64,000 nucleotides of DNA. Origin: Eubacterium limosum (GTDB lineage: Bacteria > Bacillota > Clostridia > Eubacteriales > Eubacteriaceae). Positions 15,206 through 24,724 of the stretch are shown piece by piece; position 1 is the stretch's first letter, and each line of letters starts with the position of its first letter. The DNA lies in the NCBI RefSeq assembly GCF_000807675.2, contig NZ_CP019962.1, positions 930,001-994,000 of the forward strand, written 5' to 3'. Both the position numbers and the translations under genes were made by a program. Under the pieces are notes generated by a model. The model was not told the DNA's origin, did no database searches, and worked only from the letters and a program-made list of their open reading frames with translations.

Positions 15206-16561
15206 ATGACAATGTCAGATGTACTGGAAGCTAGAAGAAATGCAATACTTAGTGCGATTGAAATATTGAGATCAAAAAAGATCGTGAGTATGGAAAGCAT
15301 TGATAACCAAAGAAGAGAAAAAGGGAGCGGTGGATTAAGATATCGTGAGGAGCGTAAAATATGGGAAGCTTCCATTGATTTAGGGATTGATTCAAATGGA
15401 AAACGAATCCGAAAGGTGCGTACTGGAAAAACAAAAGAAATCGCTTTTAAGAACCTTGAAACAGCAGTAATGGACCATTATTCCAAATTGGAAGAGACGC
15501 TTCACAAAGAACTTCTTGAAATAGAATCCCAGATTGAAAAAGAAAAAATAAATAAAAATGGGATTCTCTTATCTGAATTTTACAAGGAATTTGTCAATCA
15601 AAAAAAGCGTGGTTATGTGACGGACCGGACGTTAGGAACCTATGTTGATAATTATAAAACAATCCAAAAATATCTTAAGAACGTTACATTACAGGAGACG
15701 GTTGATAATATTGAAATCTTTGAAAAGTTTGCAAAAGACTTACTGCTTGGAAAAAAGCCGATAGTAAAGACTACTTTTTTAAGAAAACTAAATTTTATTG
15801 AACAGACATTGGATTATGCAGTTAAGAAAAAATTGATCGAAAGCAATATCTTGAAAAAAGAAAAACTTGAATTGCCGTTGTGTAAAAAGAAATCGAGAGT
15901 GGTAAGAGAGGTAAGTGTTGAGGATTACCATAAACTTATAGAATGCAGCCGAAAAGAAAATTTCTTTGTTTATGTCATGGTTACGGCTTTGCTTGCAACG
16001 GGGTTGCGTATTGGAGAATTGGCAGGCCTTAAGATACAGGATATAGATAAAGAGAATAAAAAAATAGCGGTTACAAAGACATTGACCTATAATATCGAAA
16101 TTGACGAGGACTTTAACATTACAAAACGTGGTGTCATTACCGTTCCGCCTAAGACAGTATCGGGAAACCGATTCGTTTATGTACCGGATGAGATTATCGA
16201 CAATTTTATCAAACTGCATGAAAGTTATCGTGAAGATAAAAAACTTATGGAAAAAATCAGGCAGAAAGGAAATAAAGATTTTATTTTTATTAGCCAACGG
16301 GGAACCGCTGTACAACCAAATGTGCTAGCATTAAAACTTAGAAACTTTGCGGAGCGTTGCGGAATTGAGGGGATTCATCCCCACCGCTTTCGGCATAATT
16401 TTGCAACGGCAATGGCACGTGGAAAGGTATCGCCTACTGTTGGTGCAAAAGTTCTGGGACATTCCAATCCAAATATGTTTTTAAAGGTATATACGGATGT
16501 TAATGAAGAAGATAAGAAACAGGCATGTAAGGCTGCGGTCGAAATGATTCAAGGTTTATAA
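15206..16561 (+). CDS. int: Tyrosine recombinase / integrase
   Basis: 451 residues. An arm-binding AP2-like segment (RYREERKIWEASIDLG...KRIRKVRTGKTKEIA, about 46-80), a SAM-like core-binding domain, then the catalytic domain with TGLRIGEL (Arg), HPHRFRHNFAT (His-x-x-Arg, His), LGHSN (His) and VYTDV (nucleophile Tyr). All catalytic residues are present. The ATG at 15206 lacks a clear ribosome site, so the true start may be further in. It ends 118 bases before a truncated tRNA-Ser, the likely attachment site, and directly before two repeated putative arm sites. Confidence 0.93.
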   Translation: MTMSDVLEARRNAILSAIEILRSKKIVSMESIDNQRREKGSGGLRYREERKIWEASIDLGIDSNGKRIRKVRTGKTKEIAFKNLETAVMDHYSKLEETLHKELLEIESQIEKEKINKNGILLSEFYKEFVNQKKRGYVTDRTLGTYVDNYKTIQKYLKNVTLQETVDNIEIFEKFAKDLLLGKKPIVKTTFLRKLNFIEQTLDYAVKKKLIESNILKKEKLELPLCKKKSRVVREVSVEDYHKLIECSRKENFFVYVMVTALLATGLRIGELAGLKIQDIDKENKKIAVTKTLTYNIEIDEDFNITKRGVITVPPKTVSGNRFVYVPDEIIDNFIKLHESYREDKKLMEKIRQKGNKDFIFISQRGTAVQPNVLALKLRNFAERCGIEGIHPHRFRHNFATAMARGKVSPTVGAKVLGHSNPNMFLKVYTDVNEEDKKQACKAAVEMIQGL

Positions 16562-16594
16562 AAATAGTCAGTATAAACTAAAAAATAGTCAGTA
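16561..16594 (+). repeat. Direct repeats, probable integrase arm-binding sites
   Basis: AAAATAGTCAGTA occurs at 16561-16573 and again at 16582-16594, 21 bases apart (two helical turns), between int and the tRNA fragment. The arrangement fits arm-type integrase sites. Confidence 0.55.
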
Positions 16595-16678
16595 AGCTAA
16601 AATTTAAAAAAAGAAAAACTTCAAAAACCTAGTATTTATGCGGGGTTCAGGGCTCTCCAAAGTTGTTGGACTCTGAGT

Positions 16679-16764
16679 GTACTCAAGTGGCTATAAGAGG
16701 TGCCCCTGCTAAGGGTATAGGCCGTTAACGCGGTGCGAGGGTTCAAATCCCTCCTTCTCCGCCA
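16679..16764 (+). pseudogene. 5'-truncated tRNA-Ser(GCT), probable attachment-site copy
   Basis: From GTACTCAAGTGGC to CTTCTCCGCCA the sequence is a tRNA-Ser: D arm, anticodon loop CTGCTAA (GCT), long variable arm, T-arm GGTTCAAATCC and encoded CCA. The 5' acceptor strand that should pair with CTTCTCC (GGAGAAG) is missing; the bases there read CTCTGAGTG. The gene cannot fold a proper acceptor stem. With the integrase upstream, this is best read as the 3' copy left at one end of an element that integrated in an intact tRNA-Ser located left of the window. Confidence 0.8.
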
Positions 16765-16778
16765 ACAATAAAAAAACG

Positions 16779-16813
16779 CTGGTTTTCAGAGATTCTGAAA
16801 GCCAGTTTTTTTA
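16779..16813 (+). terminator. Terminator after the tRNA-Ser fragment
   Basis: CTGGTTTTCAGA / TCTGAAAGCCAG followed by seven T; probably the original tRNA gene terminator. Confidence 0.85.
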
Positions 16814-16844
16814 TGCAAATAATAAAAACGATGAGATACTAAGG

Positions 16845-16884
16845 AGCAGATTAACTTTTAGTCATGAGTTAATCTGCTTTTTTA
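16845..16884. terminator. Second hairpin terminator before the convergent HTH gene
   Basis: AGCAGATTAACT / AGTTAATCTGCT with a T6 run on the + strand, lying between the tRNA fragment and the convergent gene ending at 16911. Confidence 0.75.
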
Positions 16885-16910
16885 TATTTAAAGACTTCGT
16901 GAGGTTTGAG

Positions 16911-18404
16911 CTAAATGATTTTTCCTTCGCTTAAGGCTTGTAAAATTTGAATGTTGTATTCCTTTTGCCGATGCTCAATAGAGTAGTTGTTTGTTACAAA
17001 AAATTTGCTTGCGTCAATGGCCATGTTGACGAGATTGACATCATCCCAAAAAATAATCTGGTATTCGCTGGGGAGACAGGAGGTGTTAAACACAAGGCTC
17101 CATAAGTTTCGTTTTACCCACACACAGGGTATTTCCTTTTGAAAGCCGTTAGAGAGGAGCATAGCTCTAACGTTAGGGTAAGCTTCTAAAAATTCAACGG
17201 TTTCTCGAAGATGCCGCCGGTATTGTTTGGGCGTTTTTTGGATCTGGCGATTGGTGATAGCAGAAAGCTCATATTCGATGTGATACTCAAAGGAGAGGGC
17301 TTTCTCGAGTGAACCTAAAATTAAATTATAAACCCCAAGGTAATTTGGCGGTGTTGAAGTCATGATGTGACGCAGATAGGTATAATACTGCATACAGCGA
17401 GTTCGTACATTGCCATGAATGTTGTTATTGTCTAAGATTTCTGAAAGCAGTTCTGGACTCATGGTGGTAATGCTGGGGTAACCTCCGTAAAAAAGAAGGT
17501 CTTCTTTTTTTGTGCTAAAAAAATTTATGTTTTCTAAAATACGGTCTATGTCTTTGGCGGAGTTAGTCACAAGTACTTTGTTACCATACAGCTGAACGAC
17601 TTTATCAAAAAGTTTTGTATATTTATGGAGGTTAAGCGGATCGGAAAAGAAGTTGGTGTGAATAGGAATGGAGGGCTCGTCACTGTCCAGTCCGATTGAC
17701 ACACAACCGTCGGATACCAAATAGATACAAGGTAAAAGTCCCTGTATGCGGTCATTATCAATGATATATTTGTGAATATTTTTATGAAAACGGAGGATTC
17801 CCACTGCGGCAATAAAGTTGATGTAATGTGGACGGATTTGGTCGCTGGAAAAGGCAAATTCGACGTGGAAGTTTCGCTCCATTAACTGTTTTAATCGCGT
17901 GATAGTGTTTTTAAGATAAACAGGGTCTCGGCAGAGCCAGGATATTTGCTCCAGCTCCAGTATTTTAATGGTGCCGGGAACCGTCATTTTTTCGGCCTGG
18001 CATAAAACCAGATTTAGAGCTTCCTGCCTGCCTTCAATGCCGACAAACACCTGATGTGAAAGACTATCTTTTTGCATAGGAGCTTCAGCGGTAATCATCG
18101 TCTCTGGCGGTGTGCTTAGATAGAGCTTCAGGAAATCACGAATTTGTCTTGGATTATCAAAAAGTTCATCGGGATACAGGTCATATAAAAAGCCAACGAG
18201 CGGCTTTTGAGGCATGGCGTCGTTTTGCTCAAGCATTAATGACAGAATAGGCTCGAAATAAGGAGAACGCGGTGTAAGCCTGCGGCTGCCAGTACGCCAT
18301 TTGCTGACAGTCGTTTTATCAATATGCAAATATTCTGAAATCTCATTAAGGGAAATATCAAGCAACGCCATAATTCTGCCAAATTGTGTTCTATTTTTTG
18401 CCAT
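16911..18404 (-). CDS. Helix-turn-helix protein with large unassigned C-terminal region
   Basis: 497 residues. An N-terminal Cro/C1-type HTH is visible (FGRIMALLDISLNEISEYLHIDKTTVSKWRTG, about 8-40). The remaining 430 residues contain no domain I recognise; it is cytosolic in appearance. It is divergent from the EAL-pilus operon, and the gap holds several TTGCCA repeats and a palindrome, so it is a candidate regulator of that operon. Sensing input unknown. Confidence 0.75.
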   Translation of the reverse strand: MAKNRTQFGRIMALLDISLNEISEYLHIDKTTVSKWRTGSRRLTPRSPYFEPILSLMLEQNDAMPQKPLVGFLYDLYPDELFDNPRQIRDFLKLYLSTPPETMITAEAPMQKDSLSHQVFVGIEGRQEALNLVLCQAEKMTVPGTIKILELEQISWLCRDPVYLKNTITRLKQLMERNFHVEFAFSSDQIRPHYINFIAAVGILRFHKNIHKYIIDNDRIQGLLPCIYLVSDGCVSIGLDSDEPSIPIHTNFFSDPLNLHKYTKLFDKVVQLYGNKVLVTNSAKDIDRILENINFFSTKKEDLLFYGGYPSITTMSPELLSEILDNNNIHGNVRTRCMQYYTYLRHIMTSTPPNYLGVYNLILGSLEKALSFEYHIEYELSAITNRQIQKTPKQYRRHLRETVEFLEAYPNVRAMLLSNGFQKEIPCVWVKRNLWSLVFNTSCLPSEYQIIFWDDVNLVNMAIDASKFFVTNNYSIEHRQKEYNIQILQALSEGKII

Positions 18405-18471
18405 AACTGTAGCCTCTTTTCATTATGGAAATTTTAATACTTTTGGTGATTTTTTCATATTGTAACATTAT

Positions 18472-18559
18472 CATTGGCAAGTCTCAATGCCAATGACCGC
18501 CTTTTTGCCATTTTTAAGGAATAAATGACACTTAAAAAGAGGTTGCCAGTTAATTGCCA
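18472..18559. promoter_or_regulatory. TTGCCA repeats and palindrome between HTH gene and EAL-pilus operon
   Basis: CATTGGCA (18472-18479) N8 TGCCAATG (18488-18495) is a perfect dyad; further TTGCCA copies occur at 18505, 18543 and 18554, the last two 11 bases apart (one helical turn). This is the signature of cooperative operator sites for the divergent HTH protein or another regulator. Confidence 0.65.
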
Positions 18560-18682
18560 AATCTCATATTCCTATATTCAAAATTGATTTGATTTTGTAA
18601 AATAGCATCAGACGAATTTAACAAGTTTGTTTCCTTTTTAAGAACGACTTTAATAAAATGTTAAACATGAAAGGAGAGGTAC

Positions 18683-19705
18683 ATGGTATATGAAGCAACC
18701 ATCCTATCAAGCATTATAACGTTTATACTTACGTCATTTGCTTTTTATATACGCATATTAAAAATAAATAAACACAAAAAAAGAATAAAATTTGGACGAC
18801 CGGGAAAAAGCTTGCCAAAGGCAAAAAAGTCAGGCGCTATGACGGATCGGGTAAGTGTGGTTGGTGCGTGTGAAAAGGATAAAAAAATGTTAGTAGAAGA
18901 AATAAGTAAAGCCACAATGGAGGCTGCACTTAAGGAGGGCGCTTTTGAGACTTTTCTACAGCCTAAATATGAACTTCAAAACGAAAGAATTGTTGGTGCC
19001 GAAGCGCTTGTGCGCTGGATATCAGGTGGAAAAAATTTTCTTTATCCCGATTGCTTTATCCCCATCTTTGAAAAAAATGGTTTTATTATCAATTTGGATT
19101 TGTATATGTTTGAAAAGGTGTGTAAGATCATTCGGTCCTGGCGTGAAGCCGGGATTGAGGCGGTGGCGGTATCCGTTAATTTTTCAAAGCAGCATTTATT
19201 GAACGAACACTTTGCCCAAGAATTGGGAGAAATTGCCGATGCATGGAAAACGCCAAGAAATTTCTTGGAAATTGAGATCACTGAAAGCATGGCGATGGAA
19301 GACATTGGACAGATGCGCCGGTCTTTTGCAGCACTTCGAAAAGAGGGATTTTCAGTGGCGTTAGATGATTTCGGCAGCGGGTATTCGTCCCTTGGTTTTC
19401 TTAAGGATATGCCCATTGATACTGTAAAACTGGATAAAACCTTTTTTCACAAGGTTGAAAATCATCAAAAATTTATGACCGTGATAAAACACATTTTGCT
19501 CATGGCGCACGAACTTGATTTAAGCGTTGTGGCCGAAGGCATAGAGACAGAAGCTCAGATAAACCTGTTGCGGCAGCTTGACTGTGACATGGTGCAGGGT
19601 TTTTACTATGACAAACCAATGAGAGCGTCGGCTTTTGAAGATAAATTAAGAAAACAGACTAAAAAGATTGGAGTTGATTACAGTGCGATACATACCGTTT
19701 TGTAA
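18683..19705 (+). CDS. EAL-domain cyclic-di-GMP phosphodiesterase, membrane-anchored
   Basis: 340 residues. An N-terminal membrane segment (about 5-26) is followed by a basic linker and an EAL domain from about 85. Catalytic motifs are intact: GAEALVRW, SVNFS (Asn), EIEITES, LDDFGSGYSS, VKLDKTFF, AEGIETEAQ. It should hydrolyse c-di-GMP to pGpG at the membrane. The gene overlaps the next one, a surface pilin, so c-di-GMP turnover is physically linked to pilus production. Ribosome site AAGGAGAGG is strong. Confidence 0.93.
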   Translation: MVYEATILSSIITFILTSFAFYIRILKINKHKKRIKFGRPGKSLPKAKKSGAMTDRVSVVGACEKDKKMLVEEISKATMEAALKEGAFETFLQPKYELQNERIVGAEALVRWISGGKNFLYPDCFIPIFEKNGFIINLDLYMFEKVCKIIRSWREAGIEAVAVSVNFSKQHLLNEHFAQELGEIADAWKTPRNFLEIEITESMAMEDIGQMRRSFAALRKEGFSVALDDFGSGYSSLGFLKDMPIDTVKLDKTFFHKVENHQKFMTVIKHILLMAHELDLSVVAEGIETEAQINLLRQLDCDMVQGFYYDKPMRASAFEDKLRKQTKKIGVDYSAIHTVL

Positions 19706-22196
19706 TAAAGAAAAGCAAAAATGTGCTTTTTCAAAATTAAAGCTCTTGATAAACAGAAGCGGCGCATGGTTGAGCATCCTTATTCTTTGCTTTGTGTTTG
19801 TGTTGAGCACAAGCAGCGTCAGCCATGCGGAGGACTATCCGAATCAAGTGGTTTACAATCCAGCGTTTCAGACTTCGGATGATACATTGCTTTCCTACAG
19901 GAAATCCATTGAGCAGACAGATAAGGATCGTTTTAAAATTACATTAGAAGCTGTTACCAGTCAGGATATAAAAACCATTGACGGAAAAAGCGGGTCCATT
20001 GTATTGGTTCTTGACAACTCAGGCAGTATGGGCTGGGGCGATGAACCGACACCGGCCACCTATGCCCGGGATGCCCTAAAGGAATTTGCCAAGGAATTTT
20101 TAAAAGATGGGAGTTCTGGCAATAAAATAGGGCTGGTTACCTACGAAGGCGGAGGTGACGCTCCGAATTTTGATGCCTATGATGAGATTTATTATTATTC
20201 CAATGAGTATTCAATGACGGGGGATGTGGAAGTGTTTGAACAAGTCGTTGACGATCTTCAGGCACCAAACGGTGAAACAGACATACAGATGGGCATAAAA
20301 AAAGCTAGAGATATTCTGGCGGCAGATACCTCTGGAAATCCTCAGTTTATTGTATTATTTAGTGATGGCGTCGCTAATCGTTCGGCCAGTCCAACAGCTG
20401 CCGGAAGCCTTAGTGATGTTAATATAATCCCCCATAATTTTGCCGGAAGAAACTATAACATGACTTTTAAATTTGATCGCTTTGATTATGGAGTAAAGGG
20501 AAGTCCTGTTTACAATGATGGTATTTATACAACAGATGCAAATGTTAACGGACATATGGTGTCGGCAGTATCAGAAGCGCTGTTTGCTAAAGCACAGGGA
20601 ATTGATCTTTACAGTGTGTTTTATCATAATCCTGCGCTGAGTGACCTTGAGTATGGACAGGGCGTATTTATCATGAAAAATATTGCATCTTCTGGACAGT
20701 ATACCGAAATTGCTCCAGGGAACGCGGGCGCTTTTGCTGAAATTTTTACAGAAATTGAAAAGCAGATTCAGGAATCCATCACACCGTGGTATGTTGAAGA
20801 CCCGATGGCAGATTATATTGAATTTATGGGCTTTGAGGATGATCCCAAACCGCCGGAAACAGCTTTCGATGCGGATACAGGTATATTGAAGTGGAACCTT
20901 CACGCGGTTGATGGCGTGCCCGATGAGGAAGGGCGTTTTCATTATGCGCTTACCTATCATATTTTGCTGAAATCTGACGACGAAGGCTTTCAAAATACGC
21001 GGTCCTATCCGACAAATGGCACAACAACACTGACCTATCAGAAGCTGACGGGAGAAATGGCAGAATCCAATACCGTTGATTTTGAGGTGCCAGAGGTTAA
21101 GGGGAGTTCAGACAATGTCAATCTTATACACGTGCAGGCTTTAGATATGATTGCTTATCAGGAAGGAAATTCGGTTTCGGGAGATCCGTTTCCACGTCCG
21201 TATTTCACTTTTTTTTGGGATAATAATGGACAGCCAGGACAGCCGCTGACACAGGAAGAGCTGGATATGTTAAGTTTTACCATTGATGGACAGCCTTTTG
21301 TGGAGGGTGAGCATACCTTTTTTATCTATCCGTATCCTTTTAGATCACAATATGTTAACACGTATACCGGAGCTGTACACAACGACCCACAGGCGCTTGA
21401 TGAAGCGCCGGGAATCTACCAGATTCAGCTCACAGCTCAGGATTTTGAGACAAAGCATGGCTATACCATCAACGCTACCGATGCTCAGGGTCTGCAATAC
21501 GATTTTCGGCTATCACAAAATGGGCAGCTGGAAGTTCGGGAGCAAAGCGAAATGCCAACGCAGTATACACCCTATAAGACAGGCTCTGTACCAGAAAATT
21601 TTGAATCACCGCATCCGGCAGTCTTTGTAGAAGCGGAGGCTCAGCTGAAAAACACAGCAGGAATTTCGCTGAACGCATCTCAGATTGCTAATGTTACATT
21701 GATGTCCGATGGCGTTTTGGAAGATGAAGCCAATGGTATTACCAGTGTTTTGGACCAGCGGAGCGATATGAAAAATAAATCTTATGAAGTAAAATATCTT
21801 CAATTGGTTGATAATGAGGATGGCAACATTGTTGTTGAGTCAAGCAGGGATGTAACTGTATTTTATCCTTATCCACAGGAGATGACCAGCGATGATGACT
21901 TTATGGTTTTTCACTTCTATGAGACCAACCGCGCCGCTTACGCTAATCCGGTTTATGCAACCAGCGACCCACTCGCGATCACAAAGCTGGAGAATGGCAT
22001 ACAGTTTACGACAAAAGGCAACATGGAAGGCTTTGGCCCCTTTGTGGTGGCTTATTCAAAAGCAAACTATGGTACTGGCGCAGAGCTGCCCGAGGCCGGA
22101 GGAAGTGGAAAATCCCCCTTTATGATAGCTGGGCTTCTGATACTCATCGGTGGAGTAGGTGTGGCGCGGTACGTATGGATAAAGTCTAAAAAATAA
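19683..22196 (+). CDS. VWA-domain surface pilin (tip adhesin), sortase-anchored
   Basis: About 837 residues from the GTG at 19683 (GGAG nine bases upstream; a TTG at 19668 is also possible), overlapping the EAL gene by 23 bases. A signal peptide (WLSILILCFVFVLSTSS...SHAED) precedes a VWA domain with MIDAS IVLVLDNSGSMG and IVLFSDGV. The C-terminus has a sortase signal LPEAG, a hydrophobic helix and KSKK; LPEAG instead of LPxTG is a variant. Organisation is that of RrgA-like ancillary tip pilins, which adhere to host or substrate. Next are backbone pilin and sortase. Confidence 0.88.
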   Translation: MRYIPFCNKEKQKCAFSKLKLLINRSGAWLSILILCFVFVLSTSSVSHAEDYPNQVVYNPAFQTSDDTLLSYRKSIEQTDKDRFKITLEAVTSQDIKTIDGKSGSIVLVLDNSGSMGWGDEPTPATYARDALKEFAKEFLKDGSSGNKIGLVTYEGGGDAPNFDAYDEIYYYSNEYSMTGDVEVFEQVVDDLQAPNGETDIQMGIKKARDILAADTSGNPQFIVLFSDGVANRSASPTAAGSLSDVNIIPHNFAGRNYNMTFKFDRFDYGVKGSPVYNDGIYTTDANVNGHMVSAVSEALFAKAQGIDLYSVFYHNPALSDLEYGQGVFIMKNIASSGQYTEIAPGNAGAFAEIFTEIEKQIQESITPWYVEDPMADYIEFMGFEDDPKPPETAFDADTGILKWNLHAVDGVPDEEGRFHYALTYHILLKSDDEGFQNTRSYPTNGTTTLTYQKLTGEMAESNTVDFEVPEVKGSSDNVNLIHVQALDMIAYQEGNSVSGDPFPRPYFTFFWDNNGQPGQPLTQEELDMLSFTIDGQPFVEGEHTFFIYPYPFRSQYVNTYTGAVHNDPQALDEAPGIYQIQLTAQDFETKHGYTINATDAQGLQYDFRLSQNGQLEVREQSEMPTQYTPYKTGSVPENFESPHPAVFVEAEAQLKNTAGISLNASQIANVTLMSDGVLEDEANGITSVLDQRSDMKNKSYEVKYLQLVDNEDGNIVVESSRDVTVFYPYPQEMTSDDDFMVFHFYETNRAAYANPVYATSDPLAITKLENGIQFTTKGNMEGFGPFVVAYSKANYGTGAELPEAGGSGKSPFMIAGLLILIGGVGVARYVWIKSKK

Positions 22197-22216
22197 CAAA
22201 AAAACAGGAGAAAATT

Positions 22217-23710
22217 ATGTTACAGAAAATAAAAAAATTAAGCATTCTCAGCCTGTTGGCAGTGCTGCTATTAACGTTGAACCCAACGACCTTTGCAGCG
22301 CCTGTCACCGCTGGAAATGGGAATTTAACGATTGACAGTATGGGAAACACAAAGCAGTCTTTTGAAAATCGAAAGATCAATGTTTACAATTTATTTTTTA
22401 TTACAAGTATCAATGATGAAAACATTGTTTATGAGGTCAATCCTAACTATCAGGCAGCCTTAATAACCGCAACGGGGATTGAAGCCGCCGGACAAACTGA
22501 CGCGGAAATTAACGAGGCCTTGGTTAACTGGCTTGAAAGCAAAATGCCATCAAATAGCCAGGAGATTAAGGCGTTTGCAAAAAAATTGAAGGACGAAATT
22601 GGTACGGCGGAACCGACGGCAGCTGTAACGGGTACAGACGGTGCAACAAAGGTTGAATTTTCAGACCTTGACTGGGGATATTATCTGATTTTAGACGCAG
22701 ACGTGGCAGAGACAAACAGCGGAATGGCAGCGTCCTACCCGATGCTGCATTCCTTTTATTTGGATAATGAAACGATCTACGTAAAAAGTGACTTGCCCAC
22801 CATTGACAAAACTGTCAATGGTGAGAAAGGAACCGCAGCGCAGATTGGCGATACTGTAAGCTACACGATCACCGGCAAAATCCCCAATACAACAGGATAC
22901 AGCACCTATACCTATAAAATTACGGATACCTTTTCTGAAGGCTTGAGCTTTAATAACGACCTTGAGGTACTCGTCGGAAATGAGGATGTGACTGCGGCAG
23001 CGCTTATCACTACGCCAGACGCGCCCTATACGTTCACTGCGGCGATCCCTATGGTTGACGGAGCAGGCGCGCCGATTTATACAGCGGGTGATGACATTAC
23101 GCTTAACTATACGGCGGTGGTTAATGAAAACGCCGTAATGGGCGAAAGCGGCAACAGCAATGACGCAAAGCTCTTTTATTCCAATGACCCCGGCGATGAA
23201 AGCTTAACCGATTTTTATGAGATACCAGAGCTGCCAAAGGTGTATAGCTTTGGATTGAATGTAAATAAGATTGACCAGGATGGAACCCCCTTGGACGGAG
23301 CCGTTTTTACATTAAGCGGAAACGCCAGTTGGGCCAATAATACCGGCAAAAATGGCAGCTTTACTTTTTACGGTCTTAAAAGCCTTGAAACTTATACCTT
23401 GACGGAAACCACCAATCCAACAGGCTACAAGCCCCTGGCGGCGCCCATAACGTTTAATCTTGAGGCCGTGTATGATGCAACAGGAACACTGGTTTTGCTT
23501 GAAGCCAAAAATGTGTCTGGTGGATACAGCATTGATGTAACTCCGGAAGATAAAGGAATGCTTGAAATGACAGTGGTGAATTTTTCCGGGTCAAAGCTGC
23601 CAAACACAGGGGGAAGTGGTACGATAGTATATCTATTGGTCGGTGCAGCCTTAATTGGCGGTGCAGTTATTCTGCTGATTGTAAGCCGAAATAGAAAAGG
23701 AAAAGTTTAA
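22217..23710 (+). CDS. Major pilin with isopeptide domains, sortase substrate
   Basis: 497 residues: signal peptide (LSILSLLAVLLLTLNPTTFA), an N-terminal pilin domain, a fimbrial D2-type domain starting near PTIDKTVNG, a Cna-B-like domain with an E-box YTLTETTNPTGY, and a canonical LPNTGG sorting signal, membrane helix and basic tail. Backbone subunit of a class C sortase-polymerised pilus; the lysine of the TIDKTVNG strand is a candidate cross-linking residue, an inference. Confidence 0.9.
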   Translation: MLQKIKKLSILSLLAVLLLTLNPTTFAAPVTAGNGNLTIDSMGNTKQSFENRKINVYNLFFITSINDENIVYEVNPNYQAALITATGIEAAGQTDAEINEALVNWLESKMPSNSQEIKAFAKKLKDEIGTAEPTAAVTGTDGATKVEFSDLDWGYYLILDADVAETNSGMAASYPMLHSFYLDNETIYVKSDLPTIDKTVNGEKGTAAQIGDTVSYTITGKIPNTTGYSTYTYKITDTFSEGLSFNNDLEVLVGNEDVTAAALITTPDAPYTFTAAIPMVDGAGAPIYTAGDDITLNYTAVVNENAVMGESGNSNDAKLFYSNDPGDESLTDFYEIPELPKVYSFGLNVNKIDQDGTPLDGAVFTLSGNASWANNTGKNGSFTFYGLKSLETYTLTETTNPTGYKPLAAPITFNLEAVYDATGTLVLLEAKNVSGGYSIDVTPEDKGMLEMTVVNFSGSKLPNTGGSGTIVYLLVGAALIGGAVILLIVSRNRKGKV

Positions 23711-23713
23711 AAA

Positions 23714-24547
23714 ATGAGACAGCGTTATTCCATAAAACGATGGATAATGTTGATCATAGCCATGTTTATGATAGGGGGAGGGCTGATTATTTTTCTTTAT
23801 CCAACACTTTCCAACGGCCTGTTTGAATATGAACAGCGCCGTGCCATCGCCAGCTATAAAAAACAAGCAGCGGCTGCAGAAGAGGATAAGCTTACGGAGC
23901 TGATGGCCAGAGCACAGGAATATAATGACGCCCTTCTGGGGCTGTCTGCCCCAATGGTATTGGCGGCACGTGAGCTGACGGCCTATAATACCATTTTGGA
24001 CTTAGGCGGTTCCGGAATGATAGGATATATCGACATCGAAAAGCTGGGGATTCATCTGCCAATCCGTCATGGAACAGATGAAAAAACACTGCAAACCGCG
24101 GTAGGACATCTTCAGGGGAGCAGCTTTCCAATCGGCGGACAGAGCAGTCACGCTGTGTTGGTTGCGCATAATGGCCTGCCAAGCGCAGAGCTCTTTACCG
24201 ATATTGACCAGCTAAACATCGGCGATACATTTCGCATTACAGTGCTCGCGCAGGAATATTATTATAAAATTGACCAAATTTTAACTGTAGTCCCAGAAGA
24301 AGCAGAAAAGGCGCTCTCTATTTTACCAGGTAAAGACGAGGTTACGTTGATGACCTGCACCCCTTATGGGGTTAATACACATCGGCTGCTGGTACGTGGC
24401 ACAAGATACTTCCCCCTGCCCGATGAAAAGACAGTGAAAACAGATGGAGTAGTGATAGATGAGCGTTTTCTGTTGATGATCATGGGCACGGCACTGTTGG
24501 TTTTGATAAGTGTGGGCGCAGCCTGGCTGTTGAAGCGAAAATTATAA
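23714..24547 (+). CDS. Class C sortase (pilin polymerase)
   Basis: 277 residues with N-terminal and C-terminal membrane segments as in class C enzymes. The catalytic triad is visible: VLVAHNGLP (His), LMTCTPYGVN (Cys) and HRLLVRG (Arg). The region before the catalytic core probably forms the lid. It joins the two preceding pilins through their LPxxG motifs. Last gene of the pilus operon, followed by a terminator at 24602. Confidence 0.93.
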   Translation: MRQRYSIKRWIMLIIAMFMIGGGLIIFLYPTLSNGLFEYEQRRAIASYKKQAAAAEEDKLTELMARAQEYNDALLGLSAPMVLAARELTAYNTILDLGGSGMIGYIDIEKLGIHLPIRHGTDEKTLQTAVGHLQGSSFPIGGQSSHAVLVAHNGLPSAELFTDIDQLNIGDTFRITVLAQEYYYKIDQILTVVPEEAEKALSILPGKDEVTLMTCTPYGVNTHRLLVRGTRYFPLPDEKTVKTDGVVIDERFLLMIMGTALLVLISVGAAWLLKRKL

Positions 24548-24601
24548 AAGACCGATGAGTTAAAACAATACAAAAATAAATATAGTGCGAGTTTTAAAAC
24601 A

Positions 24602-24637
24602 GGGAACCAAAAGAAAAGCCTTTTGCGTTCCCTTTTC
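24602..24637 (+). terminator. Terminator of the pilus operon
   Basis: GGGAACCAAAAG / CTTTTGCGTTCCC stem with one mismatch, followed by TTTT. Confidence 0.78.
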
Positions 24638-24724
24638 TGTGTTGCGGCTGGAGGGAAAAGGAAGAAACGCTGAAAGAAAAATGAGATACGAAAAAAACTA
24701 TTAGCCTGAAAAAACAAATAAGAA

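Noticed and set aside
16679-16764. Functional tRNA-Ser
   Set aside because: The 5' acceptor strand complementary to CTTCTCC is missing, so it is treated as an attachment-site fragment.
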